This document shows, piece after piece, positions 35,995 through 47,484 of a stretch of DNA of 64,000 nt. The position numbers and the translations under genes were made by a program. The DNA comes from Agelas oroides (taxonomy: Eukaryota > Porifera > Demospongiae > Agelasida > Agelasidae), in contig OX422185.1 in NCBI GenBank assembly GCA_949130485.1, positions 3,332,304-3,396,303 on the forward strand. Direction: 5' to 3'. How positions within the stretch are numbered: the stretch's first letter is position 1; every line of letters begins with the position of its first letter. A model generated the notes under the pieces. That model saw only the letters and a list, made by a program, of their open reading frames with translations. It was not told the origin of the DNA and searched no databases.

Positions 35995-37712
35995 ACCTGG
36001 CTTGTGGCTGGGCAGCCATACAAATCAAAGGCTAGCACTTAGCGACGGTTGCATGGAACTAACCGTTTTCCAGGCTTCCACCATGAACGAACACAGAACT
36101 CGGCAAGTTCAGTACACTCCTTGTCCATTGTTTCAGATGTAAAGTATCATTGACAGCACAAATGCTGACCTCGCCGGACACAATCCACCTTTTAACTGTT
36201 GAAACTGCCCACTTTTTGTGTTCTTGGTGTTTTTCAGAGTATATCTTTTCGAAATAGTCTTCCAGTGATAGCGCTTCAGCAAAGTGTTCTGATTTTCCTT
36301 ATGTGACTGTTAGCATTATCCTTTATTTTGTACTTTGTTTCGCATTTTTGTGTTCTAACTGCCATGATGACTGTGTGCTAACTACCGTAATTGATGTGTT
36401 CTAACTTCCTAATTGCCATGTTCTAACTGCCTCATTAGCGTCTACACAATATAAACTGCAGGCGGTGCATTGGTACGATCTGCCATTTGTTGAGCCTTCC
36501 ATGTGGTTCTTGTATAACCAATGCATGGTGAAATTCATAATACCATAATATAGTTGTCATAACAGTGAATCACACGTATGCACAGACCCTGAGGAGAGTT
36601 GTACCTTGACAGTGACTTTTAGTGCTATTCTATGCTAACCGTTTCTTAAACAATTTTCCAAATAGATACTAGGTTTGTTTAATAAGAATGTTGGTTTTGT
36701 AATTCCAAGACAGGTTTCCACACAAGAAGCTCACCATTAGGTGCCAAAATTGGAGGTTAAAATGAGGAAGTCTTGATAGAGCAGTATCTTCTTTACAGAT
36801 AGAAACTTGGTTAATGTTGCCGGGCAGTTGTGCAGCAGGCCAACTCCTGTAGGCAACTTATCTGGGTTGGATTTCATAATCATTGTTCTTGCACCAATAA
36901 CATGCATGCATATGAGTATAGTAGTGTCATGTGTCATGCTGTTTATACAGTTGACAGCTCGGAATTAGTCAGTTTCCATGGTGTATATATTTGTGTGAGG
37001 TGTCTCAGATAACAGCCTGTCAATGCCACACTACCAGACTAGTATATGTCACAATGACGCTAAAATGGCAACTAGTTTGTGGCATGTTAAACTTGTTTGA
37101 GTAAAACGTAACCTCCGGTGGTTCTTGATGTCTTTTTCTTGCAGTACAGCTGCACCATAACACTATTCTAATTCTGAAATTTTGCTACCGTACACTGAAT
37201 GCATGTGACGTCAAAGGTACACTATTACAGATTTGTTCTGAAGTAAACCTCAGTATGGCCAAGTATGGCAAATGCTCACGGTAAAAGTGGTAGTTTGATC
37301 TGCCCACATGAGATGTCACAAGCTTTGATCTTAATTTTTGTTGTTGTTATAGTGTTTGATTGCTAATTTATACAGTTACCTTCATACCACAGGACATTGA
37401 AAAGAAATTATTAACAGTTACCAGTTGCAAGACCAATGTAGCCAAGTAAGCTGTCTCTTCTCTGTGTTGGATACCTTTAGCTGTTGTTGTTGATGTGGCT
37501 GTTACTGTCTGTTTTGATTACTGGTAAATACATAAACATAACATTACATACCCCACACTACACTCACTCAGCAGAAAGTGGTACATGCAGTTGTGAAGGT
37601 GGGTGGAGGGTCTGGTGAATATAGTACATAATCCTACCATAGCCTAGTATTGATATTGAATTTCACTATTCAGCAGGCCCTCCTCCCTTCTTACTGGGTG
37701 TCTGTCTTGCTG

Positions 37713-38000
37713 TAGTCTCGTGCCCAGACCCCACCCCCAAAAAGTGGGAAGAGGGTCTGGTGTTCTGAACGACTTTTCTTGTCACATGGGGCGGGGTTGA
37801 ACGGCATAAAGAATGTAATTATTGCATTCCCCATGCACTGCAGGCATACTAGATCTCGTGCTCGATTGTACATCATCGCATATAATTAAGCGTTCTGCAA
37901 TCTGATTCGAGCTCTCAGATAGGGAAGCTATGACAAGAAAAGTCGCTCAGAACACCAGTCTCTTTCTCGCACGTGCGGGGTAGGTCTGGGCATAAGACTA
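37713..38000. mobile_element. TAGTCTCG-type Mutator-like element, 9-bp target duplication
   Basis: It is nearly identical to the element at 17569-17858 (shared subterminal text such as gttctgaacgacttttcttg). gtcttgctg is duplicated at 37704-37712 and 38001-38009. No ORF of note. Confidence 0.85.
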
Positions 38001-38401
38001 GTCTTGCTGAGGGTCTGGGAACGAGACTATAGAGGGTGGTAGCACATGGCAGCTTTGTGTCTTGGCTATAGAAATCCCTTGGTCAATGTTGGTTGGAGCA
38101 TTTTCCTCTTTTTGCTTAGAAAACACCCAGATATTTTTCAGTCTGGATTACGATTTGACTGTTGAGAGCTCAGGTGTTGTTAGAGGCATAAGATTGTTGC
38201 AAGTTCACTTTTTGTAAAGCTTAAAGAGAGAAATAGCAAGAAAATAAGAAACTTTCTTTTTTTAAGGAAAGCATTAGCTAAACGTGACCTGGATAAGAAA
38301 TAGGTTTATACCACCAAAAGTTGGCTGTCACAGACACAGAACACATCCTGCACATCCCATTTCAAATTTGTTGACTTTTGTTTTTCTTTTCTCCAGCAAA
38401 A

Positions 38402-38867
38402 ATGGGGATTGATCTTGACCTTTGGAGGGCACGCATTGGCCTCTTCAATGCATCTCGAACTCCTCGCTTGCATTCGATGGTGAACTTGGTGAATGTCCGT
38501 GTTGGCATATCCTTGCTAACTGCACTGTGTGGAGCGGTGCTTACAGTCTTCATACCATACTCTCTACTCACACATATCCTTTGTGCTTCCCAGCTGCCAC
38601 ATATTGCTTCCATACATGCTGTGTACACACTGCACCCACTTTACGTTTTGAGTTCGTTCGCATCCCTCGCCCCAGTCCTGCGTTTGATGTCTTGTCTTCT
38701 TGTCACAGTTGGAGTAATAACTGTTTCACATTCTTCAGGACACACACTCTCCATCTCTGGGTATAAAATCTCACAAAAAATGATCATCATCTTGCTACTG
38801 AGCTATTCTTTGGCACACCTACTTATTCTCGCAGGAGATGTTGAAACCAATCCTGGCCCTGAACGAG
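38402..38867 (+). CDS. Gene B, leader exon ending in a 2A-like ribosome-skipping sequence
   Basis: The exon encodes 155 residues from ATG 38402 (MGIDLDLWRARIGLFN) and ends in phase 1 at a gtaagc donor. Three hydrophobic stretches are visible at about residues 34-62, 80-108 and 127-144. Directly after the last comes AGDVETNPGP (residues 144-153), which matches the 2A consensus D(V/I)ExNPGP in full. At such sequences the ribosome skips the Gly-Pro bond, releasing the upstream chain and continuing from the Pro. The next exon in phase is the Roc-COR exon at 41164, so skipping would release a membrane-targeted leader and a Roc-COR protein beginning P-E-R-V. 2A-like sequences are known in some marine invertebrate NLR genes and in non-LTR retrotransposons. 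No endonuclease or RT follows here, so a host gene is favoured. Confidence 0.78.
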
Positions 38868-39487
38868 GTAAGCTCCTATAAATTAACTTTAGTTAGCTAT
38901 GTTAGACAGATCAGCATCCTTATGGTGTCGGTAGCTGGAGACAGTACACACTATCAGATCACTTAGTTTCTCACTAGTAGCATGACTTCTGCTTATACTA
39001 GTGGCTATTTTGGAAAAAATTGTCTGCAATTAGGATTAGGGTTGATCTCTGCTTGAAGATGGGTGACAAAGTGTACCCAAAACATTGCTCTCAATGAGCA
39101 TAGTTTGTCAGCCATGTGAAATCCAAAGTATAACATCAGCTGCTGTTGAATTCGAAGCTAGACTTGGTTGCTCCCAGACCCCTGACCAATCCCCACTTGG
39201 ATCACTTACTGCATGTTATACTGAAAGCAATATACACACTGGATGACAAGGTCGGGGAAACAAATTACTGTTGAGATGTACCTCTCAGTGTTCATTTTTG
39301 AAGCTAGTGTATATAGTTATATAAATGGCTGCATGATGTGAAAGTGCAACATGGAATACTTGTTGAATGAGAGAAACATGAAAATCCAGCTGGGACTCAA
39401 GCACACTTCTGAATATTACTGGTCACTTGATTCAGCGCTAAGAAAGAACACTAGTTATTTCTGTTTGGCATGTTTTCAACTTTGTAC

Positions 39488-39684
39488 ATCTTAGCACAAT
39501 CTTAGCACAATCTTAGCACAATCTTAGCACCATCTTAGCACCATCTTAGCACCATCTTAGCACAATCTTAGCACCATCTTAGCACCATCTTAGCACCATC
39601 TTAGCACCATCTTAGCACCATCTTAGCACCATCTTAGCACCATCTTAGTACATCTTAGCACCATCTTAGCACCTCTTAGCACCT
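39488..39684. repeat. Minisatellite, 11-bp unit
   Basis: About 17 tandem copies of cttagcaccat or cttagcacaat. It is a direct repeat without spacers, so not a CRISPR array. Confidence 0.95.
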
Positions 39685-40109
39685 CAATGAGTTGGAATTC
39701 AGCTGAAAACTCTATGCAATGTGCAGTACATGTAGATCATCTTCTGCTCTCATGTTAGTGGTTCCAGTTGCTTATACGGTAAGGACTTAGAGCAAACAGG
39801 AATGTCTTTGGTATGTGAACCCCAGCTGGATCAATTGAACCTTATTGGAATGGTGACTCATACATGCACAATGTTACCTATTGAATTTGACTATGTAGCT
39901 GTAACTCTATCTTATGGCTTTGTACTTAGTGCATTGTGTGCATACTATAAGCCTTAAAAGCTGAATGTAACTCGAAGTATGTCATGTAAGTAAACTGGAT
40001 GCATGTACATGTACATCGTTGATGATTACAACCACTCATGGACCTGTGTACAAGCTATGAATGGTTGTGGATTCTTGTGGAAGAAAGAAGATGCAGTACT
40101 GTTTAATTC

Positions 40110-40155
40110 TAGCCTCATTCCCAGGCTAGACTCCCCAGGCCCAGGAATGAGGCTA
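40110..40155. mobile_element. 46-bp TAGCCTCA hairpin
   Basis: tagcctcattcccagg and cctggaatgaggcta-type arms (one mismatch) with almost no loop. The flanks gtttaattc and atttatttc agree at seven of nine positions, as expected of an old 9-bp duplication. Confidence 0.6.
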
Positions 40156-40475
40156 ATTTATTTCAGTATCACTTTTGTTTGTGAATAATTGTATCGTCAC
40201 TTCCAGGATATATTTTAAGTTGTGCCTGAATTTACAATTTACAATTGTTGCAGATTGTGTATTGTTGAGTGTTTTGTGTACAGTTCATTGATTACATATG
40301 TATGGATATCTGATAGATGAATATGATGTAACTGTTCTTTGTGATCAAATTACATTGTCATTTGAGCAATGATTCCTTTTCATGGTGTATATACCTTTGG
40401 GTAAGCCAACACCTATTGGGCAGTAATACCTATTGGCTGCACTATATATGGAAAAGGCAGGCTTAGCAGTTCTAT

Positions 40476-40736
40476 CAAGAGCGCATAAGAACGGGCGGCT
40501 AGAGTAAGAGCGTGTAACTACGTAAAATTCGAAACCGGGCGGAATTTTCCGCCAGTACTAAAAATAGTAACACGTGCTGCGCACGCTGCGTTGACATAAG
40601 CTATTATGCAGGGTTGCTAAGCACGCACGTGACCGGGTGTTCTATTTTTAGTACGGTTCAATAATTTTGCTCGGACTACGGGCTTCTATTAGAGTTACAC
40701 GCTCTTACTCTAGCCGCCCGTTCTTATGCGCTCTTG
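40476..40736. mobile_element. Long inverted-repeat element (CAAGAGCGC ends)
   Basis: The arms begin caagagcgcataagaacggg and run for more than 40 bases, with a second inverted pair inside around the phrase ctatttttagtac. An unrelated short element at 53786-53912 shares the aagagcgcat end. Confidence 0.7.
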
Positions 40737-40746
40737 GTACTATACA

Positions 40747-41066
40747 TAGTCTCGTGCCCAGACCCCACCCAGCTCACGCGAGGAGAAGGGGTCTGGTGTC
40801 ACAAGTCCAAATCCTTGGGCTAGCTCCAGAAACTTGGAGCGGCCAATCAAATCACAGAGCGGTATTTATTGGAATAATGTGGAAGCGAGAGCAAGTACTT
40901 CAATCATACCGCTCAAAGCGTGTTATGAGATTCATTATCCAACACTGAGCAATTTGTAATTCTACACTACCAATTACAAGGCTTCAACACTTCCGCTAGC
41001 CCAAGGATTCAGGCTTGTGACACCAGACCCTTTCCTCGTGAGAGGTTGGGTCTGGGCACGAGACTA
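40747..41066. mobile_element. TAGTCTCG-type Mutator-like element
   Basis: The ends are tagtctcgtgcccagaccc and its complement. The flanks tactataca (40738-40746) and tgctataca (41067-41075) agree at eight of nine positions. It lies about 100 bases upstream of the gene B Roc-COR exon acceptor. Confidence 0.78.
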
Positions 41067-41163
41067 TGCTATACAGGTCAGGAAGGATTGTGTTAGTTCA
41101 ATGAATCACACGCACCTTAACATGTGACAACTAAAGTTCGATAGTAAAGTGCTTTTGTACTAG

Positions 41164-43082
41164 TGACTCGTTTCAGCACCACACTGCCATACACCTCTGT
41201 AGGAGCAGGAGGTGAACATCTCTCATCCATCTTCCATGCACTAAAATATGGCACATCTGCTCCACTGAGAATGCTTCCACTGCTTGTGGCCGGGGTTCCT
41301 GGTGCAGGAATCACAACACTACTGAAACATTTGTTTCCGAAAATAACCTTCGCAAGAAAAAGTCGTGCTACTCGTAGTTTACAAGCTGTACTAACTGAGA
41401 AAGGCTGTTTCGAACTAGATCAAGCTGTGGTGGTTTTGCAACAGGTCTTCGATGGTGTAAAGGCTAAGAAAGCATTGAAAGGCTTGAAAGAAGTTGAGCT
41501 AGTCTCTAGTAAGGATTTGGCACTAGCTGAGCATACTCATCAAAGTATGTTACCACCTGGTTTCAAGGGCCCGATGGATTTCTTCAAGGATGTACACTGC
41601 AGTGATGTTGAAGGCTATTTTGCTGATAAATGGTGTACTGTGTACCTCACAGATATGGGAGGCCAGCATAACTTTGATACAATACTTCCAGCTTTTGTAA
41701 CAATGCCTTCAGTATTTCTGTTAGTCACAAATCTGAATGAAGATCTGGCATGTAAGCATGGTAGTGCTGCTACTCATTTTGGTCTCACTCCTCAAGAAGT
41801 GATAGTGCAGTCTCTTTCAAGCATTGACTGTGTTATCCATTCACTACCACATGGTATCAAGCCCAAGGTCGTACTAGTTGGCACTCACATGGACTTAATT
41901 TCTGAAAAGCAGTTTACCAATGTTGATGATCTCCTTCAAGCTTTGATTAGAAACACAGAAGTTGAAAGCTTGGTTCATTTTGCCTCTCCAACTCAGATGC
42001 TTTTTCCCGTAAGTAATCTCTCAGTTGAAGACCCGGGAATTCTGCATTTGCAGGCAGCACTCAAACATTTTGCACTAGACAGTGAAGAGTTCCAGGTAAC
42101 TGTGCTCCTGAAATGGCTAATCTTTAATGCTGTAATCCAACAAACCAACAAACCCGTATGGACATATGAACAATGCTTCCAAGTAGCAGAGACATGTGGT
42201 ATAGATACATACAGTGAGTTTGACGACGCTCTGCAGTTTTTGCATACAAGGGTGGGCATGTTGAGATACTTCCCCATGATCAAGGAACAGCGCAACATTG
42301 TTATTATCAAGCCAGACTATCTGTTTGAAGTCTTGTCTAATTTGGTCACTGCAAATTTCACCGAGAAAAAGGAAGACCAGATTGCTCTCAGAGAATTCAA
42401 AAAGACAGGCCTACTTGCGATGGAATTTTACCAAACTGCTTCCAAACACTCTAATGAGCTCCTGACAGCTTCAAAGCTGTTTCCACTACTTGAATATCAT
42501 CACACTGCTGTACGATGTGGTCAAACCACGTTCTTCATACCATGCATTCTTTCCTCTTCTCCATATGACCACTCTGCTTCATTTCACTCAAGTGATATTG
42601 CTCCACTCCTGATACACTTTGATTGTGGTTACTGTCCAGTAGGCTTGTTCTCCTCACTAGTTGTACACCTGGCTGAAAACAAACCTGGTTCCAAGTTGCA
42701 GTGGAATTTGATTACTGGAACAATGTTTCGAGATCAGATAAGTCTCCATCTTGAACCTTGTCACAGTACCGTGAGATTGACAAAATTCCTAGCTTACTAC
42801 AGTGTGGAACTTCTTTCTACTGATGTTACTGCTTGCAAAATGTCTCTGGGAGAACTTTGTGTAGAAGTCCGACGATGCATGGAAAATGGACTCAAAGTTT
42901 CAACGAACTATACAATGTACAATTTCGAACTTGCACTGCTCTGTCCAGATCCTGAATCCAAGTTGCATCCACACCCCAGTGTCATCAAATTTCATCAGGG
43001 CCAACAGCCTCATGTAAAATGTGTCAAGACTGGGAAATTTTGGAAAATTCCTCTCAAATCGACCATTTGGTTTGAATACCAA
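41164..43082 (+). CDS. Gene B, Roc-COR GTPase exon
   Basis: This is a single exon of about 640 codons. Acceptor tactag and the phase-1 start fit the donor at 38867, giving NPGPER then VTRFSTTLP; donor gtgtgt at 43083 is phase 0. The P-loop is degenerate: GVPGAGITT has Ile where the nucleotide-binding Lys should be. Switch II is intact as LTDMGGQHNF, and G4 reads VGTHMD. A COR domain follows: TVLLKWLIFNAVI, TYEQCFQVAETCGID, then IVIIKPDYLFEVLSNLV. The C-terminal third matches the end of the gene A exon, including the final aromatic stretch (STIWFEYQ against KLWINAAYL). There is no LRR or kinase. The defective Walker A Lys suggests weak or no GTP hydrolysis, which is inference. Without the 2A exon the first in-frame ATG would be near 41268, after the start of the domain. 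Confidence 0.85.
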
Positions 43083-43420
43083 GTGTGTGATAATGTTTGT
43101 GCATGCTGTTTGTATAGTTAATGTAATAGGGTAGTGGAAAGCCTTCACACATATAGCTGATACCACTTGGAGTCATATGTCTAGGGGGAGGAATTGCATA
43201 GTGCATTATCGACCTAATGGACAGAGCCCAGCATACACAGCCTAGTGGAGCCGAGCATACATGGCCTTAATAGGTAACTGTTTTAGTTTTGTGCATGCTA
43301 TTCTGCATTTGTGTGCATGTACCTATGCAACAGGGTGGTTGTATATGGAAGCCTGATTGAGATCACTGTATTGCTATAGTGAAATGTATTAATATGCGCA
43401 AGAATGTGTTCTTTTGACAG

Positions 43421-43463
43421 GAGAAGGATGGACCAATGGTGGTAGCCGACTCACCAGTTGCAG
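43421..43463 (+). CDS. Gene B, 43-nt linker exon
   Basis: It encodes EKDGPMVVADSPVA between acceptor ttgacag and donor gtatgt, entering in phase 0 and leaving in phase 1, as needed by both neighbours. Its place matches the small gene A exon at 9350-9380. Confidence 0.65.
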
Positions 43464-46400
43464 GTATGTAGCTGTATAACATATCCTTTTTTCCAACATT
43501 TGTATTATGTCTACACAGTACATGTGAGTCATTTTGCAGCTTCTGCATACAAAAATGCAACTGGGCAGACTATGTTCTAATGATTGAGAGAGCCATGATG
43601 GGTCTTGGTGGATTATGCACCGAACAACTATTTTGTGACATCTATGCTCTGCCTGTGTGCAAGCTAGTTGAACTGTTGGCTACAAATGTGCTATGAGAGA
43701 TGGCCTTAACTGATATTTGTATGGCCAGGGTAGTCTATAATTATTGATGAAATGGACTGGTGTGACTGCAATTTTCTATTACAAAAAGGTTTTTACTCGC
43801 ATCTGCATGAGAGAATTAGTATTTGTAATCTTGATTGTACCACATTTCTTCACAAAGGGCCATCTTCAGAATACCTTCTTGAATGCACAATAAGACTTGT
43901 TCAATGTATACTCAGTTACATGATCACAGGAAGATCACAGCCTGACTTATTTTGGCTAAGCAAATAACTAAATGACATTGCCACAGCAAAACGATTATGG
44001 GTTATGACTGTCATCTATATTGATGTGCTTACTGGACAACTAGTGGTAGGCACCATATATATACTCAAGAATTTACTTTGCAAACAAAGTGTAGACACTT
44101 TGCCGCAAACGTTCTCTATAGGATGGCTAGCACACAAGGGCATGTGGAAACGTGGCTGTGTCAAGTTGTAAACCCTGGGTACAAAGTTGAAGCCAAACCT
44201 CCACCATTGCTATGACATCATCTCTGAGATTTTGCAGGCATTAGCTACATCTAGTTATTTTCTCTCAGTCCTGAGCAACTAATAGTAAATGTAAGTCTTA
44301 TTCTGAGAGTTTCTGTTTGTAGCTAGCTGCTGCAACATCCAAATAATTTCAGGGTGTCTCTAATCACTGGAATGGAATATGGAATGGAACGGTGGAATGG
44401 AATATGGAATGGACGGTGAATGTACACAGAACAGCTAAATCATGTAACTGACGCACTGCTCAGTCTAGGCTGAGCTATACCTACTACAGCTTGGGCTCTT
44501 ACCTCACTGCAGAGGCTTTATGAGCAAGTCCTTGCTGACATATTTTTATTTCTGCCTCGTCTGGTACGTATGCTTTTTTGAACAATACATGTTGTTGTAA
44601 ATAATAGTGCTGTATGTATATCCATAACAATGCAAGCAACCGAAGAAGCCTCAAAATGACACCTTGTAGATAGTTTGAAGAAAGTATGAACAATTCACAG
44701 ATTCAACAACTTCATGAATGCTAACAAGCTACCAAAAGTGAAGCTTGTAGACCATGATGCAATGCCCTTTCATACCCCTTTGTGGCAACTGTAATGCATA
44801 ATGATCTCTAAATAAAAGCATGGATGGACATTGACTTTCTCATCACATTTGATGACTGCGGTAACGTGTGCATTTCTCATTTCCTCGTTCAATTCCCACG
44901 AAATAGCGTGACGTCATATGCGTTAGCTAGCCAATGAAATGTCCCTACGTCCTAAGTATGTAAAATTCAAAATGAAGATTGCTGACTGCACAAAGATGGT
45001 AGCCTATAAAGACACAAAAATGGTCAATAATTGCTAGCATAGTGTGTTTACTCCCGGCGACACCAGGAGGCCAGGAAGCGGCAGACCGAGTAAGTTGATT
45101 GTGACGTTGATGTGTAGCCTGTTCCAATCATATTCACGGAAAAGTCGCGGATACTATTCGGTCCGCTCGCGAATCTAACGTACTGTGTACTGGCAGGAAC
45201 AGCAAGAGTACTGATAGCTTTACCCGTGTATTAATAATCAACGTGACAATTAGTGCCGCCTAAGATTCTAATGAAGCTGTTTTACGCAGGCATCTCCAAC
45301 TGGCGGCTCTCGCCGGGGGAGCAGCGACGTCGTTGGGCGCGCGCGAGGACGCTGTAATAAGACCGAACAAACTTATTTTCACTTATTTTCACGTTCGAAA
45401 AAAAAGTCCGTAAAAATTAAAGTGCGCATGGACGGCGAAATCTCTTTGCGATTTCACTAGGCCGATATTTTAACATTGCGTGAACTTAATTTTCTTAGTC
45501 CTAGGAGTAGACACAGGCCCAGAGACAATAGTATAACGACATTCATATAATACAAAAATGACATAGCTTAATTTACTTGTATTATGAGTCAGAGGGTATT
45601 ATGGGTCCACATATAACTTGTAACTACTAAAATTTCCAAACTCGATGTCCATTTAGGGTGCATGTAGGTGCCATTATCTACCAAATTTCCCATCAAAATG
45701 TGTTTGCTATGTAGTATTTTTCAAGGTTTGATGATTGTTAGGGTGCCACATTATGAACCCTGAACAGTGTATGTTAACATTAATACCATGGTAGAATGGA
45801 AGGTGCTCTAGTGAAGAAAAATGGCTGTCTGAACAAAGACAGGTTGTACAATGCTAGAATACAGTTTGAACTCCAACTGAAAATGTTTCAATCAGCAAAG
45901 CACCTGGTGACTCATAATACCAGCAGTCGACTCATAATACCTTCAAGAGTGATTTACATAGGTTCTTTCTGTTACAACCACTGCTTACAGGGGAAAATAT
46001 CAATTTTATTTTATAAGCCGTACGTTCTCTGGAGAAATGTTTCAATCTTTTAGATGCGACTGAAAAATACACTACACTAATGAGCAGTAATTCAGCTTAG
46101 GTGGCTCATAATACTAGCATCTACCTTAATACGTATACATGGAACTTATGTTGTATACATTTTGTACATGCAGCAGTTTGTTTTCCTTATGATATCCTCT
46201 GCTTCGTCTAGTTTGAAACTTCTACGGCACAGCCTCTCTATACAGCGGCAAGCATTTAACTCTGAGGGCCTGGAATCTATGTAACTGACATGGCTGTGGT
46301 TTGGACAGCTTAACCCAGCTATGACAATTGGCATGTTAGCTAGCTCATTGTTGGTGTAGTTTTCTTTGGACCAGTGAGATTTTAGCTTATTTTCTGAATT

Positions 46401-46529
46401 GTTTATTGTCATTAATGACTGCATTGACCAAGCAGTCATATTCAATTACATATGAGGTTTTTTGTTTCTTGAATTGTGTGAAAGCAAAAAGTAAACTTGT
46501 TGATAATAATGTATTTCTGTTTCGTGCAG
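43464..46529. other. Intron of gene B
   Basis: About 3 kb without a supported exon. There is a short GGAATGGAATAT tandem stretch at 44370-44415 and a CpG-richer block at 44870-45400. Frames 43752-43967 and 45796-46053 show no domain. Confidence 0.5.
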
Positions 46530-46906
46530 TGACCCAGCTTCCCCCACAAGGAGTTTCTGTGTTGAAACCTCCAGTTGAGAAACCAGCTCTACAAGAACTG
46601 GCCGTAATTCCCCTAGAAGAATCACAATGGTACATACTAGGACAAGCCCTTGGCCTCGAAGAGGATCTTCTGAAGTCCATCCAGCATGGATATTCCAATC
46701 CAACCAAGTGCAAGAGAGAGATGTTCAAGAATTGGCTGAAAGAAAAAGATACAAAAGTTTCGTGGCATGTTTTGCTTGGAGCCTTGAGGAAAATTGGAGC
46801 AACTGATGTGGCAGACGTGGTACGAAGTGAGTATGGTATTTCGGATAGCAGTGATTCTGAGGAGGTATCAGGTGGTGAGGATGAAGTGGATGCGGGATTC
46901 AGTGAG
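46530..46906 (+). CDS. Gene B, death-domain exon
   Basis: The exon enters in phase 1 after gtgcag and leaves in phase 0 at gtgtgt. It encodes about 126 residues. A Pro-rich lead (VTQLPPQGVSVLKPPVEKP) is followed by a death domain: EESQWYILGQALGLEEDLL, CKREMFKNWLKE, VSWHVLLGALRKIGATDVADVV. It ends with an acidic Ser/Glu/Asp tail (DSSDSEEVSGGEDEVD) that may be phosphorylated. The closest sequence in the window is the orphan exon at 16904-17241. It is expected to recruit other death-fold proteins in the cytosol. Confidence 0.82.
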
Positions 46907-47069
46907 GTGTGTTTAAACTTGTACGCTCAATCTGCCTAGCATGTGATTATGCATGTGACTAACATATTAGTACCTAAGTAGGCATTTACATTGTGCAGTT
47001 ACTACATGCAAATAACCCATGATACATAATTGCATGTAAAATTATATTAGTTGAGATGTGATCTTACAG

Positions 47070-47390
47070 GGTGTGGGGGGGGGGGGTGAAGGAGGGGGGA
47101 GGGTGATGAGAAGGGGGAGTGGGCGGGGAAATAGTACATTCAGCACATTCAATGTTGTATACATGTTGCATACCATGGTGGTGATGTCATATGGATAATT
47201 CTAGAATAGTGACTGTAGGTTTATTGACACCATAAGCAGCATGCATGATCTCATCATGAGTTGTGTAAACATTATATATGTGGGAGGGGGGAGGGTGTGG
47301 GGGAGGGGTGAAGGAGGGGGGAGGGTGATGAGAAGGGGGAGTGGGCAGAGAAATAGTACATTCAACACATTCAATGTTGTATACCATTGG
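47070..47390. repeat. Duplicated G-rich intron block
   Basis: A block of about 80 bases (ggggtgaaggaggggggagg, then gggagtgggc, then gaaatagtacattca) occurs at about 47085-47165 and again at 47300-47385. Both copies are in the intron between the death-domain and CARD-like exons. Confidence 0.7.
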
Positions 47391-47484
47391 TGGTGATGTC
47401 ATGTGGGTGTGGTCTAGAATAGTAACTGACACAAAAAGTAGCTGTATACATGGTGCATGTGTCAAATTATTGCTCTTGTTGTAG

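Larger units (their letters stand above)
35000..38395. other. Non-coding stretch upstream of gene B
   Basis: I see no gene. It holds the hairpin at 35921-35994 and the element at 37713-38000. The promoter of gene B should lie here or in an upstream non-coding exon, since the ATG exon of gene B follows an acceptor-like ctccag at 38391-38396. Confidence 0.45.
38868..41163. other. First intron of gene B
   Basis: It holds the 11-bp minisatellite at 39488-39684 and three inverted-repeat elements (40110-40155, 40476-40736, 40747-41066). No further exon was recognised. Confidence 0.55.

Noticed and set aside
38422-38766. Alternative frame overlapping the gene B leader exon
   Set aside because: It overlaps the 2A-bearing frame, which has hydrophobic segments, a consensus motif and a matching splice phase.
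39488-39684. Regular short repeats that could be taken for a CRISPR array
   Set aside because: They are head-to-tail 11-bp units with no unique spacers, in an intron of an animal gene.
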